Below are positions 28,094-36,561 of a DNA stretch of 64,000 nt, piece after piece. Position 1 is the stretch's first letter, and each line of letters opens with the position of its first letter. The stretch comes from Sergeia podlipaevii (Eukaryota > Euglenozoa > Kinetoplastea > Trypanosomatida > Trypanosomatidae). The notes under the pieces were generated by a model that saw nothing but the letters and a program-made list of their open reading frames with translations, made no database searches and was not told the origin of the DNA. Both the position numbers and the translations under genes were made by a program. Where the stretch lies: contig JASANZ010002274.1 in assembly GCA_030849805.1 (NCBI GenBank), positions 62,001-126,000 on the forward strand, given 5' to 3'.

Positions 28094-29536
28094 ATGCCTA
28101 GCATTCCACTTATGGCTGAACTGGGTGCAAAGTCGGATGAGTTTCAGTATCTCCTAAACAGGACAAAAATTCCCTCATCTGTCGAAAAGAAGGTACGCCC
28201 AATTCTAGATCCCGAAGATTTATTCATTAATCAAGATTCTCGCATTTTTGTCCGCTGTCGCCCAATTATTCGCTTTGATGCTGAGGATATGAACAACCAG
28301 AGTATTGTTCAGAAGGTGAACGGAACCCGAGATCTTGTACTCATGTGCCCGAAAATTTCGCTTTCTGGTGAGTGCACAATCGATCCAAATATTGTGAATT
28401 TGGATGGAACATTTGTTGGATCCGCGGACGATACAGAACGTGTTTATGTAGAATCGTGCTCGCCTCTCGTTTATTTCTCCGTTGATGGTGCATCCACCTG
28501 TGTTCTCTGCTACGGGCAAACCGGAAGTGGCAAGACATACACAACATCCGGTATCTTTCGCTACGTCTGCGAAGATTTGACTCCATTTTTTGCCACTCAC
28601 GACATTTTTCTAACCGTACTAGAAATTCAAGCCAACAAAAACATTGATCTTTTGACAGGAGCAGAAGTACAAATTGTAGAAGACGTCTCGGGAGAACTCA
28701 AGGTGATGAACACTGAAGCGTTTGAGTGCTCTAGCAGTGAGATGCTTCTTGCTGCATTTGAAGAAGGTGCAGCGCAGCGTTCAACAAAAGCAACAGGCAG
28801 AAACGAGACTTCCTCCCGAACGCACATGATCGCTCGCATTTCCATTGTTTCAAAAGATACGCGATGGGCCAAACCCGGTGAACTTTTTATTGTGGATCTT
28901 GCCGGAAGCGAAAATACAGCTGACAGTGCAACACACGATAAGTCTCGTCAAACAGAAACCAAATTCATCAACACTTCCCTCATGACTCTCAAGGATTGCA
29001 TTCGCGCGCGTGCCCTTGCATCCACTAGTTCTCAGCATCTTCACATTCCTTATCGACGATCCCCATTAACGCTGCTCTTGCGAGACTGTTTTGAATTAGC
29101 TGTTCGACGACCCACAAAAACAGTGATGATAGCGTGTGTTTCACCGCTGATGCGTGACTCACGACACACAATCAATACGCTGAGATACGCTTCACTTCTT
29201 GCAGTTAACCCTACCTCAAAGGTTGTCGCTGCTGATCCGAATGATCCAAATGGTTTTACCCGACCTCAAGCACTGGAGTTTTTGCAAACTGTTTCAAAAG
29301 GGCAAATTACTGTCCCAGAGGGAATTCTTCCAGAAGGTGACGGAAGAACATTGGTTCACATTCCTGAAAGTGAGTTTCTCCGTCGTATAATGGAGTCGCA
29401 TCCGAACATTGGTGAGAAAAAGGCCAAGATGATTTATACCAGCGTGTGGAAGCGAATTGTTGACGCCCGCACTAAGGGTAGAAAAGTGATGACAGAAGCG
29501 CGAAATAGAAAGGCAGGTCCACGTTGTGCGAGATAA
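28094..29536 (+). CDS. Motor-only kinesin
   Basis: Predicted 480-residue kinesin. Motor domain occupies about residues 52-385: start I-F-V-R-C-R-P, P-loop G141-Q-T-G-S-G-K147-T, switch I N237-E-T-S-S-R-T-H244, switch II D268-L-A-G-S-E273, and the relay/microtubule-binding part H-I-P-Y-R-R-S-P-L-T-L-L-L-R-D. All nucleotide-binding motifs are intact. There is no coiled-coil stalk: after the motor only about 95 residues remain, including a helical region with I-G-E-K-K-A-K-M-I-Y. I cannot place it in a kinesin family with confidence; the R-x-S-P-L-T-x-L-L-R-D region is closest to kinesin-13/10. Third codon positions are visibly more A/T-rich than in PACRG upstream. Confidence 0.88.
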   Translation: MPSIPLMAELGAKSDEFQYLLNRTKIPSSVEKKVRPILDPEDLFINQDSRIFVRCRPIIRFDAEDMNNQSIVQKVNGTRDLVLMCPKISLSGECTIDPNIVNLDGTFVGSADDTERVYVESCSPLVYFSVDGASTCVLCYGQTGSGKTYTTSGIFRYVCEDLTPFFATHDIFLTVLEIQANKNIDLLTGAEVQIVEDVSGELKVMNTEAFECSSSEMLLAAFEEGAAQRSTKATGRNETSSRTHMIARISIVSKDTRWAKPGELFIVDLAGSENTADSATHDKSRQTETKFINTSLMTLKDCIRARALASTSSQHLHIPYRRSPLTLLLRDCFELAVRRPTKTVMIACVSPLMRDSRHTINTLRYASLLAVNPTSKVVAADPNDPNGFTRPQALEFLQTVSKGQITVPEGILPEGDGRTLVHIPESEFLRRIMESHPNIGEKKAKMIYTSVWKRIVDARTKGRKVMTEARNRKAGPRCAR

Positions 29537-30265
29537 GAAATATATGTATTTATGTATACGTAGTTATTTTCAAACACAGCGGCGCATTTGTTTCTTTTTA
29601 TGTTTTTTATTGCCTTCTTTTTTCGATATTGTTATATCCACGAAAAAACAGTATCGATAAAATAAACGTATGATTTCGTATTTACAAACAATCATATCTA
29701 AAAAGTATATGAAATATTGTGCTTGTGTACGACATTTAGAAATACAGAAGATTTTTCGAACACTATTCTGGTAGAAGCTTTTTTTTTTTTTTTGCGACCG
29801 CTGGTGTCGCTGTTAGAGGATTTTATTTATTGGTTTATGTTTACGGCTGTTTGTGTTTATCAACAAAATTTTCTATAGCTACGTTTTTGACGGTCGTAAT
29901 AAGCAGGATCACAAGTAATTTTTTATATGTTTATTATTGTGGATTAATATATATATAAATAAGGCGTTGCTTATTTGCCAATGAAATGTTTACTGTACTT
30001 TTTTTTTCTATTTTTTCACTTCCTTCTTATATATACTTCATTAATTTAAATTTCTTTCTTAAAAATGGTTAGGATTACAGTTGAGTAAATTTTATTTTAA
30101 AGATTGTTTCAAAAACAAGATAAAAAAGAGCATAACCTTTTGAAAGTTTTTTCTTTGTTTTATTCTATACACTAGATTGTTTAGTAAAGTGTAGAAACAG
30201 TGCCAAAACAGACATATTATTTTGTCTCGATTTTAATTTTCAATAAGTTCTGTGGATCGGCGAAG
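29537..30265. other. Intergenic spacer, very AT-rich
   Basis: The most AT-rich stretch in the window, with T runs (29781-29793) and AT repeats (29949-29960). No gene seen. T-rich sequence at 30147-30170 is followed by AG at 30174-30175, the likely acceptor for the GRP170 gene. Confidence 0.55.
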
Positions 30266-32503
30266 ATGAACAGACTTTTTTGTGTTGTGGCTGTAATTGT
30301 ATTATTCAACGGCATTTTCCACGGCGACGCACACGTAATGGGAGTTGACTTTGGTTCGGAATACATCAAGGTTGCTGCTCCACATGAAGATTATTCTGTA
30401 GATATTGTTCTCAACGAATTATCTAGACGAAAGACGGACAATTATATTGGGTTCCGCAATGACGAACGGTACATTGGTGATCAAGCGCGAAGTCTTGCAG
30501 CGCGTTTTCCTCTTAAGACCGCATGTGCCATAAATCAACTGATTGGGCTACATAAATCAGGTGATTCAAATAATACGCTGAATTTTAATGAGATGATGTA
30601 TGAGTTTGTCACTGAATACACATCTCGCAACACTGCATCTGTGCCATTTGATGACGCACAGGGCACATTTCTTTCTGAAGAGCTTTATGCGATGATGCTG
30701 TCTTATATTAAAGGCATTTGCATCAAAGATGGAGTGGTGGATCCTAACGGTGTGGTGATTACAATTCCGTTTCACACATCTTCAGGTGAGCGTCGCGCTA
30801 TTCTTGATGCCGCACACCTCGCAGGTACAAATGTTCTTGGATTTATGCATTCCACTACAGCAGCAGCCTTTTACTACGGTATGAGGCACCGCGGTTTCGG
30901 TGATCGTACAGTCAATCTCATTGTATTTGATGTCGGGACAACTCATACAGAAGTTGGTGTTTATAGATTTACTCCTGCGAAGAATAAGGGACGTCTTTCT
31001 GAAGCATTTGGCACACTTTCGACCATCACCGTTCTGGAAGACCGTTCTCTCGGTGGCCGTGCGTTTGACGTGTGCATTGCAAAGATAATCGAGAAGGAAG
31101 CTGTTGGTAAGTTGGGCATTAAGACAATACTCGGTGGCAGGACAACTGCGCAGCTAAAGTCCCAATTTTCCTTGATGCGAGCAGCGAATAAAGTGCGCGA
31201 GACGCTTTCTGTGAACAGCCAGACACCCTATACAGTGGAGGGCATAGCCCCTGATAAGGACTTTATGTCGTCTCTTACCCGCGATACATTTGAGCAAGAA
31301 TGTGCTCCTCTGTTTGAAAGGGTCAAGAAGTTGGCACATGATATTATTCCCGCATCGGGACTGAAGTCGTCAGAGATACAGGCGTTCGAGCTTATGGGCG
31401 GCGCGGCGCGCACACCAAAAATTATATCCGACATTTCCTCCGTACTTGGGCGACCGGTAGATCGAACACTCAACATGGACGAAGCTGCCGCCGTTGGTGC
31501 AGCGTACTATGCAGTGAAGTTGTCTCCATTTTATAGTTCCAAATCATTTCGTTTGCTTGAACGTGTCCCCCTTCAGCTCTCTTTTTCAGCGCACCCGCCT
31601 CTCAAAAAGAACACTTCTCCCGCCCATCGTCTTCTTGTTGACGAGGAGTTTGCTGTCAACGATGCCGTGAGCGTCACGTTCAACCGCACAGATGACTTTT
31701 TGTTGAGGTTATATGAAGGTCACGCTTCTAAAGAGCCCTTTGCTGAAGTTCACGTTGGAAAGGTTAGGGCAGTCCTTGAAAAGATGCACTTCTTTAAGCC
31801 TCTTGTGTCCCACCCTAACAGTAGCCACATTATTCGTCTACAAATGAGGGTCAATGAAACTGGTCTTTTACATATTGATGAGGCCGTCGCCGTGGTTCGC
31901 TACGCGGTGAATGTCACGGAGAAGAACAAGAAGAATGTCACCGGTGCCGATGGCGCCACCACGCTTGAAGATGTTACCACTTTCTCTATTCGTATGCGTC
32001 ATAAGACACTTCCGCTTGACATTGACTTCAAGTTCGTGAAGCCTCCACAGATTTCTGACGCAGATATGGCCAACTCAATGGCGAAGATTGCTAAAATCGA
32101 TAAGAGGGAACACCTGAAGCATGAGCGCGCAGTCGCAAGAAACAATTTGGAGGCGTATATTTTCTGGATGAAGAGCGACGGTGTTCTTGATAATACACGC
32201 GTGCGGTCAATTCTTTCTGAAAAAACTCTGCAGGAAGTGGAGACTATGGTGGCAGAGGCGCAGGACTGGATGGAGGACGGACGCGGTAGCTATGATACGT
32301 GCACAACTGTTGAATATAGCGAATACCTTGTCAATCTAAAAGCAGCGGTGCAGAGACACATTGCCGAGCCTACGGAAGATGACCGTGAAACCCCAAACGA
32401 CACTGCTGACAGGAGTACAGGTGATTCCACCGTGAAGGTCACCGATGGCGCGGAAAAGGAAGAGGCTGCAGTTGATGATAATGATGATGAACAAGATCTG
32501 TAA
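30266..32503 (+). CDS. ER-luminal Hsp110/GRP170-type chaperone
   Basis: Predicted 745-residue Hsp70-superfamily protein. The ATG at 30266 gives a signal peptide (hydrophobic residues about 5-20, cleavage near A-H-V). The nucleotide-binding domain has M-G-V-D-F-G-S-E-Y-I-K-V, the second phosphate loop F-D-V-G-T-T-H-T-E-V and the adenosine motif E-L-M-G-G-A-A-R-T-P. The S-E-Y-I-K-V-A pattern instead of the T-Y-S-C-V of BiP places it with GRP170/HYOU1/Lhs1, nucleotide exchange factors for BiP. A long charged helical C-terminal region ends in D-D-N-D-D-E-Q-D-L, whose final DL resembles kinetoplastid ER-retention tails. Fits functionally with SEC63 in the same unit. GC at third positions is low. 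Confidence 0.88.
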   Translation: MNRLFCVVAVIVLFNGIFHGDAHVMGVDFGSEYIKVAAPHEDYSVDIVLNELSRRKTDNYIGFRNDERYIGDQARSLAARFPLKTACAINQLIGLHKSGDSNNTLNFNEMMYEFVTEYTSRNTASVPFDDAQGTFLSEELYAMMLSYIKGICIKDGVVDPNGVVITIPFHTSSGERRAILDAAHLAGTNVLGFMHSTTAAAFYYGMRHRGFGDRTVNLIVFDVGTTHTEVGVYRFTPAKNKGRLSEAFGTLSTITVLEDRSLGGRAFDVCIAKIIEKEAVGKLGIKTILGGRTTAQLKSQFSLMRAANKVRETLSVNSQTPYTVEGIAPDKDFMSSLTRDTFEQECAPLFERVKKLAHDIIPASGLKSSEIQAFELMGGAARTPKIISDISSVLGRPVDRTLNMDEAAAVGAAYYAVKLSPFYSSKSFRLLERVPLQLSFSAHPPLKKNTSPAHRLLVDEEFAVNDAVSVTFNRTDDFLLRLYEGHASKEPFAEVHVGKVRAVLEKMHFFKPLVSHPNSSHIIRLQMRVNETGLLHIDEAVAVVRYAVNVTEKNKKNVTGADGATTLEDVTTFSIRMRHKTLPLDIDFKFVKPPQISDADMANSMAKIAKIDKREHLKHERAVARNNLEAYIFWMKSDGVLDNTRVRSILSEKTLQEVETMVAEAQDWMEDGRGSYDTCTTVEYSEYLVNLKAAVQRHIAEPTEDDRETPNDTADRSTGDSTVKVTDGAEKEEAAVDDNDDEQDL

Positions 32504-32893
32504 ACATCTTTTCTTTCCCATTTTTCATCATCATTATCTTTATTATTTCTGTCTGTTATCAACACAGAACGTATTTTCATGAAGGGGAATCTGCTCCCGA
32601 ATGGGCTCTTGATCTTTTTGCTCGTTGCAAAGAAAAAACTCTCTATTCCATATAAGTTGGCGCACTGATATAATTTTGAAACTATTATCCCCCAATAGTT
32701 GTTGAGTGATTTTGTAGGCTTTCTATGCATGCTTTTCCGTGACATTCTTTTTGTCTTTCTTATCTTCTTCTCTATTGCAGTTCTTACTCAAGAGTTCTTT
32801 CCTCTTTTTAGCTATCGACCCCCAATATCGGTCAGTACACTATTTCAAAAACAACAACCAAAACACTTTTAAAAAAATTCAACCTAAGAGAAT
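32504..32893. other. Intergenic spacer with two acceptor candidates
   Basis: No gene. T/C tract 32742-32776 is followed by TTGCAG (AG at 32779-32780); a second tract CTTTCCTCTTTTTAG ends with AG at 32810-32811. Either can serve the GCVH gene. Confidence 0.6.
32742..32780 (+). promoter_or_regulatory. Predicted spliced-leader acceptor (polypyrimidine tract + AG)
   Basis: T/C-rich tract ending in TTGCAG, AG at 32779-32780; leader to the GCVH ATG would be about 113 nt. Confidence 0.6.
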
Positions 32894-33313
32894 ATGATGC
32901 GCAAGGCTTTTTCTAGCGCGGCATGTGCTGCTGCCCTCTCCGTGCGTAGCTACGCTACTCGCTACTATACGGACAGCCACGAGTGGATCGAGGAGGATGG
33001 TGGCATCGTGACTATTGGTATCTCCACTTATGCTCAGGAGAACCTCGGCGATGTGGTGTTTGTTTCTCTTCCGCAGGTTGGAAATGCCGTCACTGCGAAG
33101 GACGTTGTTGGTGAGGTTGAGAGCGTTAAAGCTACCAGCAATGTCTACAGCCCCGTTAGCGGAACTGTCCAAAGCGTCAATGAGGCTCTCAAGGACGAGC
33201 CTGGCCTTATTAACCAGTCCCCCGAGGAGCGTGGCTGGCTTGTTAAGGTGAAGGATGCTGATCTCCCCAAGGGCTTGATGAACGCGGAGGAGTACAAGAA
33301 GTTCCTCGAGTAA
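32894..33313 (+). CDS. GCVH: Glycine cleavage system H protein, mitochondrial
   Basis: Predicted 139-residue protein, normal length for a mitochondrial H protein. The first 22 residues (Met, Arg, Ala, Ser rich) are a targeting peptide. The mature part starts Y-Y-T-D-S-H-E-W and follows the family: I-G-I-S-x-Y-A-Q-E-N-L-G-D-V-V-F-V-x-L-P, then the lipoylation site E-S-V-K79-A, then S-P-V-S-G and N-x-A-L-x-D-x-P-x-L-I-N-x-S-P. K79 carries lipoate that shuttles the aminomethyl group between the P, T and L proteins of glycine cleavage. The other subunits are not in this window. An in-frame ATG one codon later is equally possible as start. Confidence 0.96.
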   Translation: MMRKAFSSAACAAALSVRSYATRYYTDSHEWIEEDGGIVTIGISTYAQENLGDVVFVSLPQVGNAVTAKDVVGEVESVKATSNVYSPVSGTVQSVNEALKDEPGLINQSPEERGWLVKVKDADLPKGLMNAEEYKKFLE

Positions 33314-34382
33314 AGTTTATGTGGTCATCACTGCGTTTTTTTTTTTTTTTTTGCACAAATAAAAAGAGGAACAGAAGATTTCTTTAAAGCAAAAAAAAAA
33401 ATACAAAAGAAAAGAAGATCATTTCTGTACTTTAGAGTGTTGCGTAGTTCTTTTGCTATTGTAAGGCATTTTCCCCTTCTTTTCAAACTATATTAGTACT
33501 TTTTTTATGCACCATTTATTTTTTGGTGGGCTTGCCAGCGCAGCGTGCATACTCGCATGCATTGACATACATATATATATACATATATATACATATATAC
33601 ATATATACATATATTTATATATTTTGTACAAGGATATATAACTTTTTAGTTCTCCTCTACTTCTTTACTACTTTTTTTTGATATCGAAGTGATTATTGTT
33701 TTTATTTATTCATTTTTTTCTTTTCGTTAGATGCAGCGCACAGCCTTTCAATGGACGAACTTGGTTGCCTTGAGGGAACAGTGATGGGAGGCGGAAAGAA
33801 ACGAAGAAAATCATGCAACAAAAGAAAGTAGACAGTTTTATGGCAGGAGGGATGACTTGTGAGTGGGAGCATCAATAACAACAACAACAAAATATATGAA
33901 GATAAGGCATTCAGACAATGAGGGGTAACATGCGCAATAGTGGATATGGTACGCAACGAAACAGAAAAATGGCGAACATTTATTATTTCCTTTTCTTTTT
34001 TGTTAGACGACAGCGTCTTTAATTTGATGGGATGTGCAGTAGGTGAGCTGCGCTTTTGCGCCGTTGTGTTGCTCAATTCTTTTCTTTCTGAAGATGGGGA
34101 GAGAAGGAGTGCACTTGTGCATGAGCGTTTTGGTTTTCTTTTTTTTTTTCCCTTTTGCTCGTTCTCTTCATCATTTTTATTTCGCAATCTTTTTTCTCTC
34201 ATTTTACATGTTTATAATAGTCAATATAGTTTCATATTTATTTCTATCACCCTTGGGCCGCTTTTTTTTTTTGTCGTGATACCAGTTGCTTAGCACAATC
34301 AGATATCTCCTGTCACTTCGCAGTACATACTCGCCTGCTAAGCGGTACTTCGATTATTACTATTATATATATTGTCAAGTCA
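33314..34382. other. Intergenic spacer, 1.1 kb
   Basis: AT-rich; contains the TATACA repeat listed separately and several long T runs. No gene seen. T run 34260-34273 is followed by AG at 34284-34285, a likely acceptor for the GAPDH-like gene. Confidence 0.55.
33566..33622. repeat. ACATATAT-type microsatellite
   Basis: About 57 bases of imperfect ACATATAT units. A closely similar repeat lies in the next spacer at 35623-35665. Confidence 0.85.
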
Positions 34383-35444
34383 ATGGCTACTATAGTTCCC
34401 GTTTCTGTCGGCATCAACGGCTTTGGTCCCTCTGGGCGGGCGGTTTTCTTTGCCGCCTTGGATGATTCCGCGATTGCTGTGACGGCGATCAACGATCCCT
34501 CTTTCAGCACCGAATATGTTGCTTACGTGTTAGAGCACGAGTGGCAGCAGTACACTGCGACTGCCGTAAGTGTAGAGTTATCTACGAACGACGTGCTTGT
34601 GGTGAACGGGCAAAAGGTGTCCGTTACGCACACGCACGATTACCGCTCTCTGGACTGGGGAGGTCGACAGGTGCAGTTCGTGGTCGAGTGCAGCGGTGTG
34701 AACACCACCCGGGAGCGGTGCTGGACCCACGTTAATGCCGGTGCAACCGGCGTCATCGTGTGTGCGCAGAGTGCCGATGCGCCAGTGGTGGTACCCGCAA
34801 TCAACGACTCGAAACTGTGCGAGGCATTGCCAGTAGTGTGTGCCGGTGCTGGCGTGGGCTCAGTTCTCGCCCCGTTGGTGGAGCTGTTGGAGCGTTCCGT
34901 GGGCATTGAAGAACTTAGCTTTACAGCGGTTCAGGGCCCACAACCTATTGATGCTGCGAGCGGACGCTCTTCTGACCGCCGTGAGTGGCGCCAGGCTCGC
35001 CTTAGTTCCTCTGGAGCCTCAGCGATTGTGCCCCACGACAATACTGGTGTGAATACTCTGAACAAGGTGTTTCCGCAGCTGCGCGGCAAGATTGTCGGCT
35101 CGGTGCTTCAGGTTCCTGTGCAGAGGGGCTGCGCGGTGGATCTTGTTGTGCGCACTGCTGCCGCGGTGTCAAAGGAGCAGCTTGATGAGCTACTCACGCA
35201 GGCGAGCAACCAGGAGCCATATAGTGCGTCTCTTGAGGTTAGGAGGCCGAGTGATCTTTACATTAGCTCTGACTGCGTGAGGAGCCGAAAGGTGATGTAC
35301 GATTCGCAGACTTCACAGACGATGGAAAGTGGCCGCACGCATAAGCTGCTTTTATGGGTGGATACGGATATGGCGTACGCGCAGCGAGTGCTGATGCTTG
35401 TTCGCTCGGCCTTTGGATCAATGGAAAACAAGCGGATGAGCTAG
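34383..35444 (+). CDS. GAPDH-like protein lacking catalytic Cys and His
   Basis: Predicted 353-residue protein of GAPDH length and order. The N-terminal Rossmann motif reads V-G-I-N-G-F-G15-P16-S-G-R (usual G-F-G-R-I-G-R) and A-I-N-D-P is kept. The catalytic segment S-C-T-T-N-C-L-A-P has become G-V-G-S-V-L-A-P (residues 157-164), putting Gly at the active-site Cys. The catalytic His (T-V-H) is Gln184, and near the C-terminus D-N-E-W-G-Y is D-T-D-M-A-Y, so the NAD-contacting Asn is also gone. Reading frame is intact and codon usage normal, so it is a retained protein, not a broken gene. It has no obvious PTS1 (ends KRMS), so glycosomal targeting is not evident. Function unknown; a binding or regulatory role is inferred. 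Confidence 0.85.
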   Translation: MATIVPVSVGINGFGPSGRAVFFAALDDSAIAVTAINDPSFSTEYVAYVLEHEWQQYTATAVSVELSTNDVLVVNGQKVSVTHTHDYRSLDWGGRQVQFVVECSGVNTTRERCWTHVNAGATGVIVCAQSADAPVVVPAINDSKLCEALPVVCAGAGVGSVLAPLVELLERSVGIEELSFTAVQGPQPIDAASGRSSDRREWRQARLSSSGASAIVPHDNTGVNTLNKVFPQLRGKIVGSVLQVPVQRGCAVDLVVRTAAAVSKEQLDELLTQASNQEPYSASLEVRRPSDLYISSDCVRSRKVMYDSQTSQTMESGRTHKLLLWVDTDMAYAQRVLMLVRSAFGSMENKRMS

Positions 35445-35622
35445 ACGGACTTGTGGGTTAACGTGTACATGTGCTACTTACTCTTTTCACCATCATGTTT
35501 CTTTTCCCTTTTTTTTTTTTGAAGCGAGGGCTTGCGAATGTAACAGATATGTGCGCGATTGTTTATTTTTCTTTTGGTCGTACCGATGTTTTTGAATCTC
35601 TTCTCTCTTTTCCCGCTGAAGC

Positions 35623-35665
35623 GATATATACATATATACATATATACATATATGCACATATATAT
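35623..35665. repeat. ATATATAC microsatellite
   Basis: About 43 bases of alternating TA/CA units, akin to the repeat at 33566-33622. Confidence 0.8.
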
Positions 35666-35935
35666 TTCTTCCTGTGCATGAAGCGCACCAACATGTGAGG
35701 AAGATGTAAACCGTAAAATGCGCCCTCTACGTTGGATGTATAGAAATACCTCTTCTGAATTTGATGGATGCCTTTTCCTTTTTTTTTTCTTTGTGTGTGT
35801 CTTGCGAGTGACGTTAGAGGAATTGTCTACTCGCACAACAAAGCTTACCAGAATCTCCTTTTCCTTTTTTTTTTTTTTTGAAAGGGTGTGACACGCAAAA
35901 AAAAAAAAAACTCTACTCATTGGCATCGTCCACTA

Positions 35936-35969
35936 TCTTTTTTTTTTTTTTCTCTCCTCTTCCGTTCAG
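35936..35969 (+). promoter_or_regulatory. Predicted spliced-leader acceptor (polypyrimidine tract + AG)
   Basis: Unbroken T then CT-rich tract ending CCGTTCAG, AG at 35968-35969; leader of about 142 nt to the following ATG. Confidence 0.65.
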
Positions 35970-36111
35970 CTTTCTTTCTATTCTATCACCTTAGCGATAT
36001 ACTAGTGTTATAGACTTCGTGTAGAAACTTCACAGCCATCACCAGGAAGTTTTCTCTTTTTTCCCTTCTATTGTTGTTTTCTTGCAACTGAATTTTCTTT
36101 TCTAAAAAAAG

Positions 36112-36561
36112 ATGCTCGACGCACTCGTTACTGTTGTGAATGGAATGAACCCATTCCATGTGGTCGCAAGCGCCATTGCACAGCAAGTGTTTGCGATGGC
36201 TTGGTTTGGCTGCATCGTCAATCACATCGATCGCTACTACAGAGCCGCTGATAAGGGTGTTCGACGCTTTGAATTTGCCATTCACCGCTACCCACCTGTC
36301 GCCGTCGCTGCTATCACCTTCCTCTGTGCCATTCTGCGCACTGTAGTGATGCTGTGCATTGTATCCTTCATCGGCGCTACTTCTCTTGTCGATTATGAAT
36401 ACGCTGCCGTGCTCACTGCCGTGGTGGGCCTCATGGGCGTCCACCGCCACTTTGCGTGCCAGCGTCCTATCCAGTTGTTTGTGACGGAGGGAGGCTACGA
36501 GGTGGCGGCTGCCATGATTGCTGCGATCGTGTGCTACTTTATGAAGGCGTACAAGATGTAG
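36112..36561 (+). CDS. Small four-helix membrane protein, DUF1761-like
   Basis: Predicted 149-residue integral membrane protein. Hydrophobic segments lie at about 13-35, 62-85, 92-112 and 127-146. The pattern N-P at the start of helix 1 with a W-F-G in its middle, and R-P-I-Q-L-F-V-T-E-G-G-Y leading into the last helix, is reminiscent of the DUF1761 family, small bacterial and eukaryotic membrane proteins of unknown function. The resemblance is from memory and moderate. No targeting signal stands out. Good acceptor upstream at 35968-35969. Confidence 0.7.
   Translation: MLDALVTVVNGMNPFHVVASAIAQQVFAMAWFGCIVNHIDRYYRAADKGVRRFEFAIHRYPPVAVAAITFLCAILRTVVMLCIVSFIGATSLVDYEYAAVLTAVVGLMGVHRHFACQRPIQLFVTEGGYEVAAAMIAAIVCYFMKAYKM

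Larger units (their letters stand above)
35445..36111. other. Intergenic spacer
   Basis: Holds the repeat at 35623-35665 and several T or A runs. A T/C tract 35936-35963 ends in GTTCAG, AG at 35968-35969. No gene seen. Confidence 0.55.

Noticed and set aside
30200..30265. 22-residue N-terminal extension of GRP170
   Set aside because: Depends on a GTG start; the ATG at 30266 gives a clean signal peptide.
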